Part shown: piece by piece, positions 37,187 to 46,015 of the stretch
How the letters are laid out: each line of letters begins with the position of its first letter
Position numbering within the stretch: position 1 is the first letter of the stretch
Assembly (NCBI GenBank): GCA_028285525.1
Contig: JANQOZ010000059.1
Coordinates: 1 to 60,389, forward strand
Reading direction: 5' to 3'
DNA from: Lysobacterales bacterium
GTDB taxonomy: Bacteria > Pseudomonadota > Gammaproteobacteria > Xanthomonadales > SZUA-38
Length of the DNA: 60,389 bases
The notes under the pieces: model-generated
Databases searched by the model: none
What the model was told of the DNA's origin: nothing
The model's input: the letters and a program-made list of their open reading frames with translations, nothing else
Translations under genes and position numbers: made by a program

Positions 37187-37938
37187 GCTCACGAGCCCTC
37201 GGGCGAGCGCCCGGCGCGAAGCAGTCCGGCTTCACGCTGATCGAGCTGCTCATGGCGATCACGCTGATGGCGATGGTGATGACCCTGGCTTACCAGGGCC
37301 TGCGCGCCGGCACGAGGGCCGTCAGCAGCGGTGAGGATCTCGTCGACCGCACGAACCGGCTGCGGATCGTCCAGCAGTTTGTCCGCAACCAGGTCAGCCG
37401 CATGCTGCCGCTGGCGCTGGAAAGCGAAGAGGACGACGAGGACACGCTGGGTGTTGTCCTGTTTGAGGGCAACGACGACACCATGCGTTTCGTGGCGCCC
37501 ATGCCCGGCTATCTCAGCCGCGGCGGGCCCCACGAGCAGGTCCTTGCGCTGCGCCGCGGACCCGAGGGGCTGGAGCTGCTGTTCGCCTTCCGCCTTCTGG
37601 GCAGTTTCGAGGACGGCGACGCGCTCGAGGACGGCGAAACGCCGCCGACGGTGCTGCTCGAAGGTATCGATCGGGGCCGCTTTGAGTACCTGACGGTGGA
37701 TGACGAGGGTGAACCCACCGAGTGGCTCGACGAGTGGGAGGACGGTTCGTCCACCCCGCTGCTGGTCAGGCTCGACTTCGAGATGACTGACGGCAGTCGG
37801 CTCGTCTGGCCGACGATGGAGATCGCGCCGCTGCTGGATGGCACGGCGGTGCGCAGCAACCGGGGTAACGTGATCCCCAACCAGCCGAGCCGGGTGCAGG
37901 ATCCGGATCGGCCGATCCGCAGGACGACCGACCTGTGA
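37183..37938 (+). CDS. gspJ: Minor pseudopilin GspJ
   Basis: A 251-aa minor pseudopilin with processing site AKQSG-FTLIELLMAITLMAMVMTLAYQGLR, conserved AYQGLRA after the helix, and a long acidic globular domain (ESEEDDEDTLG; EDGDALEDGETP). It is larger than E. coli GspJ, in line with XpsJ-like proteins. It overlaps gspK by four bases. Confidence 0.9.
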   Translation: MSSRALGRAPGAKQSGFTLIELLMAITLMAMVMTLAYQGLRAGTRAVSSGEDLVDRTNRLRIVQQFVRNQVSRMLPLALESEEDDEDTLGVVLFEGNDDTMRFVAPMPGYLSRGGPHEQVLALRRGPEGLELLFAFRLLGSFEDGDALEDGETPPTVLLEGIDRGRFEYLTVDDEGEPTEWLDEWEDGSSTPLLVRLDFEMTDGSRLVWPTMEIAPLLDGTAVRSNRGNVIPNQPSRVQDPDRPIRRTTDL

Positions 37939-38807
37939 TCCGGCAACGTGGCCTGGCGCTGGTTATCGTGATGTGGCTCAGCCTGCTGCTCACCATTCTG
38001 ATCGGCAGCTTCGCGATTGTCGCCCGGACCGAGAACCTACAGGCGCGACACCTGTTCGACACCACGCGGGCCTGGTATGCCGCCGAAGCGGGACTTCACC
38101 GGGCGGTCTTTGAGCTCCGCAACCCTGATCTTGAATCGCGCTGGTTCGCGGACGGGCGCACCTACACGGTGGAATTTGAAGGTGCCACCGTCGAGATTTC
38201 AGTCACCGATGAAACCGGCAAGATCGATCTGAACGTCGCTGACGAGCTGCTGCTGACGTCTCTGTTTGAGTCGGCGGGGGTCAGTCCGGAGGAGAGCCCC
38301 TTGCTGGTGGACGCGGTGCTGGACTGGCGCGATCCGGATAACCTCGTCCGCCTCAACGGAGCGGAGGACGACGACTATGAGGCTGCCGACTATCCCTACG
38401 GCGCCAAGGACGGTCCGTTTTCGTCGGTTACCGAGCTGCAGCAGGTGATGGGATTCAACTACGAGCTTTACACCCTGCTGGAGCCGGCGATCACCGTATT
38501 CACCGGGCGCGCCAGGCCGGACCCCGCCTTTGCGCCGCAAGAGGTGCTGATGACGATCGACGGGATGACCGAAGAACTGGCGACCGAGTTTATCGAGCAG
38601 CGGGAACAGATCGAGGATTTCGGGGTCCCACTGCCCATACTGCCAGACGGCACCGAGGCTGTGGCTCGCGCCGGTAGCTATACCTACAGCATTCGGGTAA
38701 AAGCCACCCTGGAAAATGAAGCCTGGGCGGAGCTCGAGGCGACCATCCGACCCGGCGGCGCGATCCAGGGTCGGCCCTTCCGAATCGTTCGCTGGAAGGA
38801 CTCCTGA
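37935..38807 (+). CDS. gspK: Tip pseudopilin GspK
   Basis: A 290-aa pseudopilin that caps the tip complex. The leader is only MIRQRG before LALVIVMWLSLLLTILIGSF; as in other GspK proteins the Glu5 of other pseudopilins is missing. Conserved GspK stretches are AWYAAEAGLHRAVFEL, DETGKIDLNVADELLL and VDAVLDWRDPDN. The start is GTG 37935, overlapping the gspJ stop. A 63-bp gap separates it from gspL. Confidence 0.92.
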   Translation: MIRQRGLALVIVMWLSLLLTILIGSFAIVARTENLQARHLFDTTRAWYAAEAGLHRAVFELRNPDLESRWFADGRTYTVEFEGATVEISVTDETGKIDLNVADELLLTSLFESAGVSPEESPLLVDAVLDWRDPDNLVRLNGAEDDDYEAADYPYGAKDGPFSSVTELQQVMGFNYELYTLLEPAITVFTGRARPDPAFAPQEVLMTIDGMTEELATEFIEQREQIEDFGVPLPILPDGTEAVARAGSYTYSIRVKATLENEAWAELEATIRPGGAIQGRPFRIVRWKDS

Positions 38808-38870
38808 TGAACACCTCGAGGCAGAAGCGTCGAGGATGGCAAATGAGAACTGACGAAACCCGCTGACGGA

Positions 38871-40022
38871 ATGTTTGCGAAGCTACTACAAAATTTGCGC
38901 AGCCAGTCCTGGTATCGACAGCTTGTCGGCTTCCTGACCTGGTGGAAAACACAGCTTGTCGACAGCCTGCCGCCGCGGCTGCGTGAGCTGTTTGCCGGCG
39001 GCTCAACCCGACTCCTGGCGAGGATGGCCGGCGGCGAGGTGCTGCTGTGGCGCGACGGTGATGCCGGGGGCGACGAAGAGTCCCGGGCGCTCGGAACATT
39101 CCGCCTTGAGGACGACAACGACGCGGCGCGCCAGACGGTGCAGGCGGCGCTCGCGCAGTTCGAAGGCGAAATCCCGCAGACCTTTTTTCTGGTCAATGAA
39201 TCGGAGGTGCTGATTCACCGCATCAACGTGCCCGCGGCGGCGGAGGAAAACCTGCGTCAGGTCCTGACCTACGAAATGGACAAAAACACGCCGTTCACCG
39301 CCGATCAGGTGTGTTTCGACTACCGGATTGTCGAGCGACAGGGAGCGCTCCTGCGGGTCGAGCTCGTGGCGGTGCCCAAACCGCTGCTGGAGCGCATTCA
39401 CAAAGGGCTGTCCGAGCGGGGGATCGCGCTGCACGGTGTCGACGTGGGGCGCCAGCGGGAAGGCGGAGTCCTGGCGCTCATGGACGTCAATCTTCTTGAC
39501 GCCTCCCTGCGGGCCAGCGTCAATCGGCGTCAGCTGAAGATCAACCTGGGTCTGGCGGCACTGTTCGTGCTGCTCCTCTATGGGCTGATGTGGCAGTCCC
39601 TGGCGGCTAAACAGCAGGCCATCGAAGCTTTCCAGGTCCGGACCAACGACGCGCGGGTGGCCGCGCAGCAGGTAGCGGAGCTGCGTTCGGAGCTGTCTGA
39701 GGCCCGCGAGGCCGCCTCTTTTCTCAGCGAGCGTAAGGCCAGCAACCCGGTGGTGATGAACGTGCTTCAGTCGGTGACGCGAGCCATGCCGGACGACGTC
39801 TGGATTCAGCGCATGCAGGTGACTCAGGGCAAGGTCCAGCTCACCGGGCAGGCCACGGAGGCGTCAGCACTGATCAGCCTGCTGGGTGAAGCACCCTGCC
39901 TGAAAGACCCGGCCCCGAAAGGGGCGTTTACGCCGGACGCGAAGTCCGGCAAAGAGCGCTTCACCATCGAAGTATTTGTGGACTGCAACGGACAGGAAAA
40001 TGGCGCAGCTGCTGCCGGATGA
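38871..40022 (+). CDS. gspL: Type II secretion protein GspL (PilN-like fusion, XpsL type)
   Basis: A 383-aa bitopic protein that links the ATPase to the periplasmic part of the T2SS. The cytoplasmic part (about 1-220) contains LTYEMDKNTPFTADQVCFDYRI, typical of the PilM/GspL fold. One membrane helix follows (LGLAALFVLLLYGLMWQ, about residues 226-243), then a PilN-like periplasmic domain with a coiled coil and a NVLQSVTRAMPDDVWIQRM motif. The length and order match XpsL. Confidence 0.88.
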   Translation: MFAKLLQNLRSQSWYRQLVGFLTWWKTQLVDSLPPRLRELFAGGSTRLLARMAGGEVLLWRDGDAGGDEESRALGTFRLEDDNDAARQTVQAALAQFEGEIPQTFFLVNESEVLIHRINVPAAAEENLRQVLTYEMDKNTPFTADQVCFDYRIVERQGALLRVELVAVPKPLLERIHKGLSERGIALHGVDVGRQREGGVLALMDVNLLDASLRASVNRRQLKINLGLAALFVLLLYGLMWQSLAAKQQAIEAFQVRTNDARVAAQQVAELRSELSEAREAASFLSERKASNPVVMNVLQSVTRAMPDDVWIQRMQVTQGKVQLTGQATEASALISLLGEAPCLKDPAPKGAFTPDAKSGKERFTIEVFVDCNGQENGAAAAG

Positions 40023-40596
40023 AAATCGCCAGAAGCCGCTGGCGTGGATGCTCCTCGTGGTGACGCTGATCCTGGTTTACTGGGTCGGGTTCCGCTGGTA
40101 CTTCGACCGACAGGGCGAGCTGAACACGCAAATCGAGCAGCTTCAGAGTTCGCAGGCACGCTTCCAGGGCCTGCTCGACCAGGGCCCCGCGCTGGAGCGG
40201 GAGCTGGCCGAGGTGCGGGAACTTCAGAATGAAGCCGATTTTTTTCTCCAGCAGAAAAATACCTCGCTGGGTTCAGCGGAGCTGACCAATCGTCTGAAGG
40301 AAATGATCCGAACCCACGCCAGCGAAAAAGACTGCCAGGTAATCTCCAACCAGAACATGCGCGTGCGGGACAAGGAGCGATTCGAGCGCGTCACCAACAA
40401 GGTTCGTCTGCGCTGCGAAGTGGAAGACCTCAGCAACATTTTTTATCACCTGGAAAACGGCACACCTTATGTTTTCCTGGACAACGTGAGCGTTTACCGC
40501 CAGATTACGCGCCGCCGGCAGGGGCGAGAAACCGTTCAGCAGCAGATTCTGGACGTGCGCTTTGATCTCTCCGGATATCTCAGAACAGCACCCTGA
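40000..40596 (+). CDS. gspM: Type II secretion protein GspM (XpsM type)
   Basis: A 198-aa bitopic protein that overlaps gspL by 23 bases. It has one membrane helix (PLAWMLLVVTLILVYWVGFRWYF), a coiled-coil stretch (LNTQIEQLQSSQARFQGLL) and a ferredoxin-like periplasmic domain. It stabilises GspL in the inner membrane platform. The start ATG 40000 is preceded by ACAGGA at a very short distance; the upstream TTG at 39976 is less likely. Weak sequence conservation is normal for this family, so the call rests strongly on operon position. Confidence 0.82.
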   Translation: MAQLLPDENRQKPLAWMLLVVTLILVYWVGFRWYFDRQGELNTQIEQLQSSQARFQGLLDQGPALERELAEVRELQNEADFFLQQKNTSLGSAELTNRLKEMIRTHASEKDCQVISNQNMRVRDKERFERVTNKVRLRCEVEDLSNIFYHLENGTPYVFLDNVSVYRQITRRRQGRETVQQQILDVRFDLSGYLRTAP

Positions 40597-40603
40597 CACG
40601 ACC

Positions 40604-41368
40604 ATGAAACCGGACAAAGCCATATTCCTCGCGCTGCTCGGCGGCTGTGCGTTGCTGGCGGCCGCGATCGTCAGCGTGGTGCTGGGCGTGGGGCAGGGGA
40701 TTCGCCCGGCGCCGGCCATGAGCGCAGCGCAGGTGGCCGCGGGTGCCGACGGCGACAAAGGCGAATTTCAGCTACCGGCGTTTGATACCTATGCGGAGGT
40801 GATCAACCGTCCGCTCTTCAACGAAGACCGCCGGCCCATGGTCAGCACGGACGAAACTGAAGATCCCGACAATCAGACCCAGACTCCCGAGGAGCCGAAA
40901 GTTGAACTGAACGTGGCCGTGACCGGCATTATCATCACGCCCGAAACGCAGCTCGCCATGGTGACCAACAACGTGACCAAAGAGATGCTGCGGATGAAGG
41001 TGGGCATGGCGCTCGACGGCGAGCAGTCGGGCTGGATCCTGACCGGCATCAAGCCGCGGCGGCTGGTGTTCAACGGCGGCAGTCAGGGTACGGCGGAGGT
41101 CAAGCTCGAGACCTTCACCCAGGCGTTGAAGGGCGGCGCTCCGCCGCCGCCGCGGCGCAACGTGGTCACGCCAAACAAACCCAAAACGGAAGAGGGCGCG
41201 CCGCCGGCGAGCAGCAGGAACCAGGCCGACTCCGACTCCGATCGGGCGGCGCGGGCTGAAGAGATCCGTCGCCGGGTGGCGGAACGGCGGGCTCAGCTCA
41301 GGGAAGAAGCCGAACGGAGACGGGCCGAGGCAGGAATGGAGGCAGAATCGGATGAAGACGATGATTAA
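40604..41368 (+). CDS. gspN: Type II secretion protein GspN/XpsN-like (GspC-type role)
   Basis: A 254-aa bitopic protein: an N-terminal helix (IFLALLGGCALLAAAIVSVVLGV), then an HR-like segment (FDTYAEVINRPLFNEDRRP) and the domain VAVTGIIITPETQLAMVTN..., followed by a Pro-rich and highly charged C-terminal tail. XpsN of Xanthomonas takes the place of GspC as the link between the inner membrane complex and the secretin. No separate gspC is present, so this is probably the functional equivalent. It overlaps gspD by 17 bases. Confidence 0.8.
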   Translation: MKPDKAIFLALLGGCALLAAAIVSVVLGVGQGIRPAPAMSAAQVAAGADGDKGEFQLPAFDTYAEVINRPLFNEDRRPMVSTDETEDPDNQTQTPEEPKVELNVAVTGIIITPETQLAMVTNNVTKEMLRMKVGMALDGEQSGWILTGIKPRRLVFNGGSQGTAEVKLETFTQALKGGAPPPPRRNVVTPNKPKTEEGAPPASSRNQADSDSDRAARAEEIRRRVAERRAQLREEAERRRAEAGMEAESDEDDD

Positions 41369-43583
41369 TACAAGAACACGAATAATCACGCCTCTGACGC
41401 CGCTGCTCGCCGCGATCACGCTGCTGGCCGGCTGTGCTTCGCAATCGCCGGCGCCCGTTGATGATGCTGGCCGACGCGACGCCGCGAGTCAGCCCCGGGC
41501 CGAGGCCCGGGCCGGCGACTCAGCCGAGATCACCCTGGGGGGTGACACGGACGAGACGCCGCCGGATCCGGGGACGGAGCGCGTTCAGCTGTTCGAGGGC
41601 ACCGGCGAGTTTTTCGACAAGGAAGCAGCCGCCCGCCGAGCTGATGACCCGGGCGAAGACGGCGAGGTGGTGTTCAACTTCGAAGGCCAGCCGCTGCAGG
41701 AGGTGGTCAAGGCAATCCTGGGTGATCTGCTGTCCGAGAACTACGTGATCGCCCCGGGCGTCAGCGGTACGGTCACGTTCTCCACCGCCAAGCCGATCCG
41801 CCAGGAGCAGGCGCTGGCAGTGCTTGAAATGCTGCTGAGCTGGAACAACGCGGCGCTCGCCTATTTTGACGGTCGTTACAACGTCATGCCGCTGGCCAAC
41901 GTTATCAAAGGCCAGCTTGTTCCCACGACGGCGCCGGCGGCCGGCCAGCGGGGCTACGAGGTGCGGGTCTTCCCGCTGGACTTTATCGCGCCGGCAGAAA
42001 TGCAGAAGCTGCTCCAGCCCTATGCCCGCGACGCGGCGTTTGTCGCTGTGGACAACCCGCGAGGCCTGCTGGTACTGGCCGGCACCCGTCAGGAGCTGGC
42101 CAACTACCAGCGCACGATCGATATCTTCGACGTAGACTGGCTGGCCGGAATGTCGGTGGGTATTTATGCCATCCAGCGGGTGGAGGCGGCGACGGTGGTC
42201 ACCGAGCTGGAAAGCGTCTTCGGCGAGGGGGCAGGCACGCCGCTGGCAGGCATGTTTCGGTTTCTGCCAATCGAGCGTCTCAACGCCATCGTTGTCATCA
42301 CGCCCCAGGTGCAATATCTGGAGACGGCGTCCGAATGGATCGAACGTCTGGATCGCGGAGGCGCCGAGGGTGCCGGTACCCGACTCTACGTCTATAAGGT
42401 TAAGAACGTGAAGGCGACCGATCTGTCGGATACGCTGAACGACGTGTTCGGAGGCGGCGGATCAGCCTCATCGTCGCAGGGGCGCCGCGGCACGGCCGAC
42501 CCCTTTGCCCCGGGCATCCAGACCGGCGAGATCACCTCGATCAACGACGCGCGCCGCGACCGCCAGCAGGCCGCGGGCGGTGCTGACCGGGCGCCCGGCA
42601 ACAACGCGGGCGGCGCCCGCGATGGCGGCGTGGCGCTGGTCGACGGTGAGGAGATCCGGATTACGGCGGTGGAGGAGCAAAACTCCCTGCTGATCCGCGC
42701 CACGCCCGGCCAGTACGATGCCGTCCTCGGGGCGATCAAGCGGCTGGACACCGAGCCACTCCAGGTGCTGGTTGAGGTGAAGGTGTACGAGGTGGTGCTG
42801 ACGGATAGTCTCAGCTACGGCGTTCAGTGGTTTTTCGAAAACAGTGTCGGCAACCCGCCCGCCACGGGAGATGGTGGACAGGCCAGCAAGGGGATTTTTT
42901 CGACTGGAACGGTCAGCCCGGACCGCGCTGGATCGGTGGGGTCGAGCGGGTTTACGTACAGCATCAACGCTGTGGACATCAGCGCCCTGATCAACTTGCT
43001 GGAGACCGAGACTTCGGTCAATGCGCTTGCCGCTCCCTCGATGTTGGTACTCAACAACCGGGAAGCGAACATCAATGTAGGTGCACAGATTCCGGTGAAC
43101 TCGCCGGTGTTCAATACCGGGGCGGGAAACGACCTCGCAACCACGCGGGTCCAGTTTCGAGATACCGGTGTGACGATGAACGTCGTACCCAGGGTGAATC
43201 CTGGCGGACTGGTGTTCATGGAAATCCGACAAGAAGTGAGTACGCCGCAGGGTGAGAGTGACCCGAACGGCAACGTCGCCGTTGATCAGACCAGGCTCGA
43301 TACGGAAATCGCCGTGCAGAGCGGGGACACAATTGTCCTCGGGGGATTGATAAGAACGACGGATCGTGGCGGAAACAGCGGCGTTCCAGGGCTGGCGAGG
43401 ATCCCTCTCCTTGGGGGGCTGTTCGGGAATCAGAACAGGTCGCTCGAGTCACGCGAACTGCTGGTCGTCATCAAACCCACGGTTGTCGCCAATATGTCCG
43501 AAGCGCGACAGGTGAGCGAGGAATACCGCAAGTCGATGCGGGGCATCCAGGGGTTTGACATCGCCAGCGGCGTCGACAACTAA
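41352..43583 (+). CDS. gspD: Type II secretion secretin GspD (lipoprotein form)
   Basis: The 743-aa outer membrane channel. The signal peptide ends in a lipobox (LLAGC, Cys28), so the secretin carries its own lipid anchor, as XpsD does. N0-N3 domains follow (FNFEGQPLQEVVKAIL; LNAIVVITPQVQYLETASEWI), with a Gly/Ala/Arg-rich insertion in N3 (about residues 365-420). The C-terminal secretin domain contains NVVPRVNPGGLVFMEI, VQSGDTIVLGGLI and VPGLARIPLLGGLFG. It ends the eleven-gene T2SS run. Confidence 0.96.
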   Translation: MKTMINTRTRIITPLTPLLAAITLLAGCASQSPAPVDDAGRRDAASQPRAEARAGDSAEITLGGDTDETPPDPGTERVQLFEGTGEFFDKEAAARRADDPGEDGEVVFNFEGQPLQEVVKAILGDLLSENYVIAPGVSGTVTFSTAKPIRQEQALAVLEMLLSWNNAALAYFDGRYNVMPLANVIKGQLVPTTAPAAGQRGYEVRVFPLDFIAPAEMQKLLQPYARDAAFVAVDNPRGLLVLAGTRQELANYQRTIDIFDVDWLAGMSVGIYAIQRVEAATVVTELESVFGEGAGTPLAGMFRFLPIERLNAIVVITPQVQYLETASEWIERLDRGGAEGAGTRLYVYKVKNVKATDLSDTLNDVFGGGGSASSSQGRRGTADPFAPGIQTGEITSINDARRDRQQAAGGADRAPGNNAGGARDGGVALVDGEEIRITAVEEQNSLLIRATPGQYDAVLGAIKRLDTEPLQVLVEVKVYEVVLTDSLSYGVQWFFENSVGNPPATGDGGQASKGIFSTGTVSPDRAGSVGSSGFTYSINAVDISALINLLETETSVNALAAPSMLVLNNREANINVGAQIPVNSPVFNTGAGNDLATTRVQFRDTGVTMNVVPRVNPGGLVFMEIRQEVSTPQGESDPNGNVAVDQTRLDTEIAVQSGDTIVLGGLIRTTDRGGNSGVPGLARIPLLGGLFGNQNRSLESRELLVVIKPTVVANMSEARQVSEEYRKSMRGIQGFDIASGVDN

Positions 43584-43613
43584 AAGAACCAACGACAACA
43601 CGAAGGAACTGCC

Positions 43614-44009
43614 ATGAGATTTTTCGCTTTAGTGGTGCTGGTGGCGCTCGCCGGCTGCGCCAGCACGCCGGAGGTGCCCCAAACGCTGGACGAGCGCATT
43701 CAGAACAAATGGGATCTGCTGGTCGCCGGCGACTACATCGCTGCCTATGAGTACTACTCGCCAGGTTATCGGAGTGTCACCAGCCTCGACCGCTTCCTGC
43801 AGGCGATGTCCAGCCGATCGATACCTTGGCTTGGAGCCCGCTTGCGGGATACCGGCCCCTGTGAGCCCGAGACCTGTTCGGCGAGAGTGGAGCTCGATTA
43901 CCGGGTGATTCCTCGGGTCCCTGGTGGAAAGCCCTTCGAATCGACTAAAATCATCCATGAGAGCTGGATCAGGCAAAACAACCAGTGGTTCTACGTTCCG
44001 AAGCAGTGA
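43614..44009 (+). CDS. Small lipoprotein downstream of gspD
   Basis: A 131-aa protein with a clear lipobox (LAGC, Cys15). The body begins ERIQNKWDLLVAGDYIAAYEYYSPGYRS and has two further cysteines (PCEPETC); the arrangement suggests an NTF2-like fold, though I cannot assign a family. It lies 30 bp after gspD on the same strand and may be part of the T2SS operon. Its function is unknown. Confidence 0.75.
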   Translation: MRFFALVVLVALAGCASTPEVPQTLDERIQNKWDLLVAGDYIAAYEYYSPGYRSVTSLDRFLQAMSSRSIPWLGARLRDTGPCEPETCSARVELDYRVIPRVPGGKPFESTKIIHESWIRQNNQWFYVPKQ

Positions 44010-44099
44010 GTTTTGCACGATCTTGGGGGAAGTTTTTGACCGATTTTTCGCCCGAATTCCCCCTGTGCTGGGGATTGCGTCACCCAGTTCTTTGTCGTA

Positions 44100-44199
44100 C
44101 CATGGCGTCGCTCTTGCCTATAGTAAGCATAAATTTTGGCAAGTTTTGCCACTGAAATGAATTCAAAGTCGCCCTGTACTTTGTTTTAGGAGTGTTGTG
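44100..44199 (+). promoter_or_regulatory. Leader region of the exported-protein gene
   Basis: This AT-rich stretch contains an inverted repeat CTTGCC (44113-44118) / GGCAAG (44138-44143) and a smaller hairpin GGCAA-GTT-TTGCC (44138-44150). A strong AGGAG (44188-44192) lies seven bases before ATG 44200. TATAGT (44119-44124) is a possible -10 but lacks a well-spaced -35. The repeat could be an operator or mRNA-stabilising structure; only the ribosome site is a confident call. Confidence 0.4.
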
Positions 44200-45813
44200 A
44201 TGAAGAGAAATACCTTAACCAATGCCGTGCTGGCTGGAATCGGCGGTGTCGCCGGTCTCGCTGGTATTGCTAATGCAGTTAACCTGAATCCCGACGGACT
44301 GGGTGAAGTTCTCATCTATCCGTATTACACCGTAAACGGTGGCAACGACACGCTGCTGTCTGTCGTTAACACCACCAACCAGGTCAAGGCCGTCAAAGTC
44401 CGGTTCGTTGATTCTAAGAACTCGCGAGAAGTTCTTGACTTCAACTTGTACCTGTCACCGTTCGACGTTTGGACCGGTGTTGTAACCGATCCCGATGGTG
44501 ACGACTCCGGCGTCGCGGCTGTAGCCACGGCCGACCAGTCGTGCACGGTGCCATCATTCTTCAATCAGAACAGCGGAACGCTGGCGGGTGGAATTCCGTT
44601 CGTTAACTTCAAGACCATTCGTTTCGACGAAGGCACCGCTGGCTTCGTTGGCGACGATAACGACAACTCGCCAGAGCGTACTCGCGAGGGTCACTTCGAA
44701 GTTATCGAGATGGGAATCGTCGACGAAGACGAAGATACTGATGACACCGGTCTCGAGGCTGCAGCAATTCACGGCCCCGACGGAATTCCGGAAGATTGTG
44801 GCGCTCTGGTAAGCGCATGGATTCCGGGTGGTATCTGGACCACGACGGGTTCTCGGCTGCAGGACACCGACATGGATACGCCTAACGGCGGTCTGTTCGG
44901 CTCCGCGTCTATCATCAACGTGTTGAACGGTACGCAGGTTGGCTACACTGCTGACGCAATTGAGGCTTTCTACGATCCGACTCCGTCTCCGACTGACGAT
45001 CCGGAAACCCTCCACGCGAATCCGGGTTCTGAAAACCCGACGCTCAACCAGGCTGACACGTCTCAGACCACCGCTGACCTGACCCGCGTTCGTTCTATCG
45101 TGTTCAACAACGGGCAGATCGTCGAGTCAAACTGGGATGCGAACCTGATCGCTGGTAACGCTGGCCCTGTCAATGCTGTCAGCGCCATCTACATGCACAA
45201 CAACGTGTACAACGAGTACGCGATCGACTCAGTGCTGAACGGCGCAACCGAATGGGTCATGACGTTCCCAACCAAGCGTTTCTACGTCAACCAGGACCCG
45301 GCTCTCCCGCCTTTCACCGCCGTTTATGATGATTCTGATATCTTCGACGGCGCAGCGTGTGAGGAGATTGCAATCTCTTTCACCGATCGTGAAGAAGGCG
45401 ACCCGGGTCAGGCGCCTGGCCAGGTGAACTTCTCGCCGTTCGATCCGTCTAGTCCGCTGGTGCCGGTCCTGTGCTACGAAGCTCAGGTTGTTACCTTCGG
45501 TCAGGATCTGACCTCTGGTCCTTCTGAGATCCTCGGATCTCCGAACGCACGCAACATCTCGACCGATACGGTCACCGGCGACACGTTCGAAAACGGTTGG
45601 GCAACCATCAACTTCACCAGCAACCAGCTGAACCGTGGTTTACACCAGTACAGCGACCTCGACGGTGATGTCTACTCTGGTCTGCCGGTAACCGGCTTCC
45701 AGATTACGGTGGTCCAAAACGGAACGCTGACCGACGCTTCTGGCAACTCTGTCCTGTCAAACTACGCAGGTTTGTTCAAGCATCGCGCCAGCCGCTCCAT
45801 CGCTGGAAGTTAA
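44200..45813 (+). CDS. Exported acidic surface/secreted protein of unknown function
   Basis: A 537-aa protein with a signal peptide (GIANA-VNLN, cut near residue 26). The mature start VNLNPDGLGEVLIYPYYTVN and later SREVLDFNLYLSPFDVWTG belong to an uncharacterised exported family that I recall from marine gammaproteobacteria. It is rich in Asp/Glu (DEDEDTDDTG, DLDGDVYSGLP), which suggests metal binding or halo-adaptation. Codon choice shifts to GCT, GTT, GGT and TCT compared with neighbours, typical of high expression. It has its own strong ribosome site and terminator. It is a possible T2SS cargo given its position after that operon; this is inference. Confidence 0.8.
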   Translation: MKRNTLTNAVLAGIGGVAGLAGIANAVNLNPDGLGEVLIYPYYTVNGGNDTLLSVVNTTNQVKAVKVRFVDSKNSREVLDFNLYLSPFDVWTGVVTDPDGDDSGVAAVATADQSCTVPSFFNQNSGTLAGGIPFVNFKTIRFDEGTAGFVGDDNDNSPERTREGHFEVIEMGIVDEDEDTDDTGLEAAAIHGPDGIPEDCGALVSAWIPGGIWTTTGSRLQDTDMDTPNGGLFGSASIINVLNGTQVGYTADAIEAFYDPTPSPTDDPETLHANPGSENPTLNQADTSQTTADLTRVRSIVFNNGQIVESNWDANLIAGNAGPVNAVSAIYMHNNVYNEYAIDSVLNGATEWVMTFPTKRFYVNQDPALPPFTAVYDDSDIFDGAACEEIAISFTDREEGDPGQAPGQVNFSPFDPSSPLVPVLCYEAQVVTFGQDLTSGPSEILGSPNARNISTDTVTGDTFENGWATINFTSNQLNRGLHQYSDLDGDVYSGLPVTGFQITVVQNGTLTDASGNSVLSNYAGLFKHRASRSIAGS

Positions 45814-45846
45814 GCGCAAAGTCCACTGGACCAAGCAGTAAGAACG

Positions 45847-45874
45847 AAAGGGGGCCACCGGCCCCCTTTTTTTT
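45847..45874 (+). terminator. Intrinsic terminator after exported-protein gene
   Basis: A perfect 10-bp stem AAAGGGGGCC / GGCCCCCTTT (45847-45856 and 45860-45869) with an ACC loop runs into a T-tract reaching 45874. It closes the single-gene unit. Confidence 0.93.
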
Positions 45875-46015
45875 GGCGGAACCTTTAGGTGAAAAAGCTT
45901 GGTGGCTCGTCATCTAAGAGAAAGGCGGTAATCTTCTCCTAACAAGCGTTTTACCAAACGTTAATGGTACGCCTGCAATGCTACGTCCCTGATGCTAAGG
46001 CACAATACAATTACA

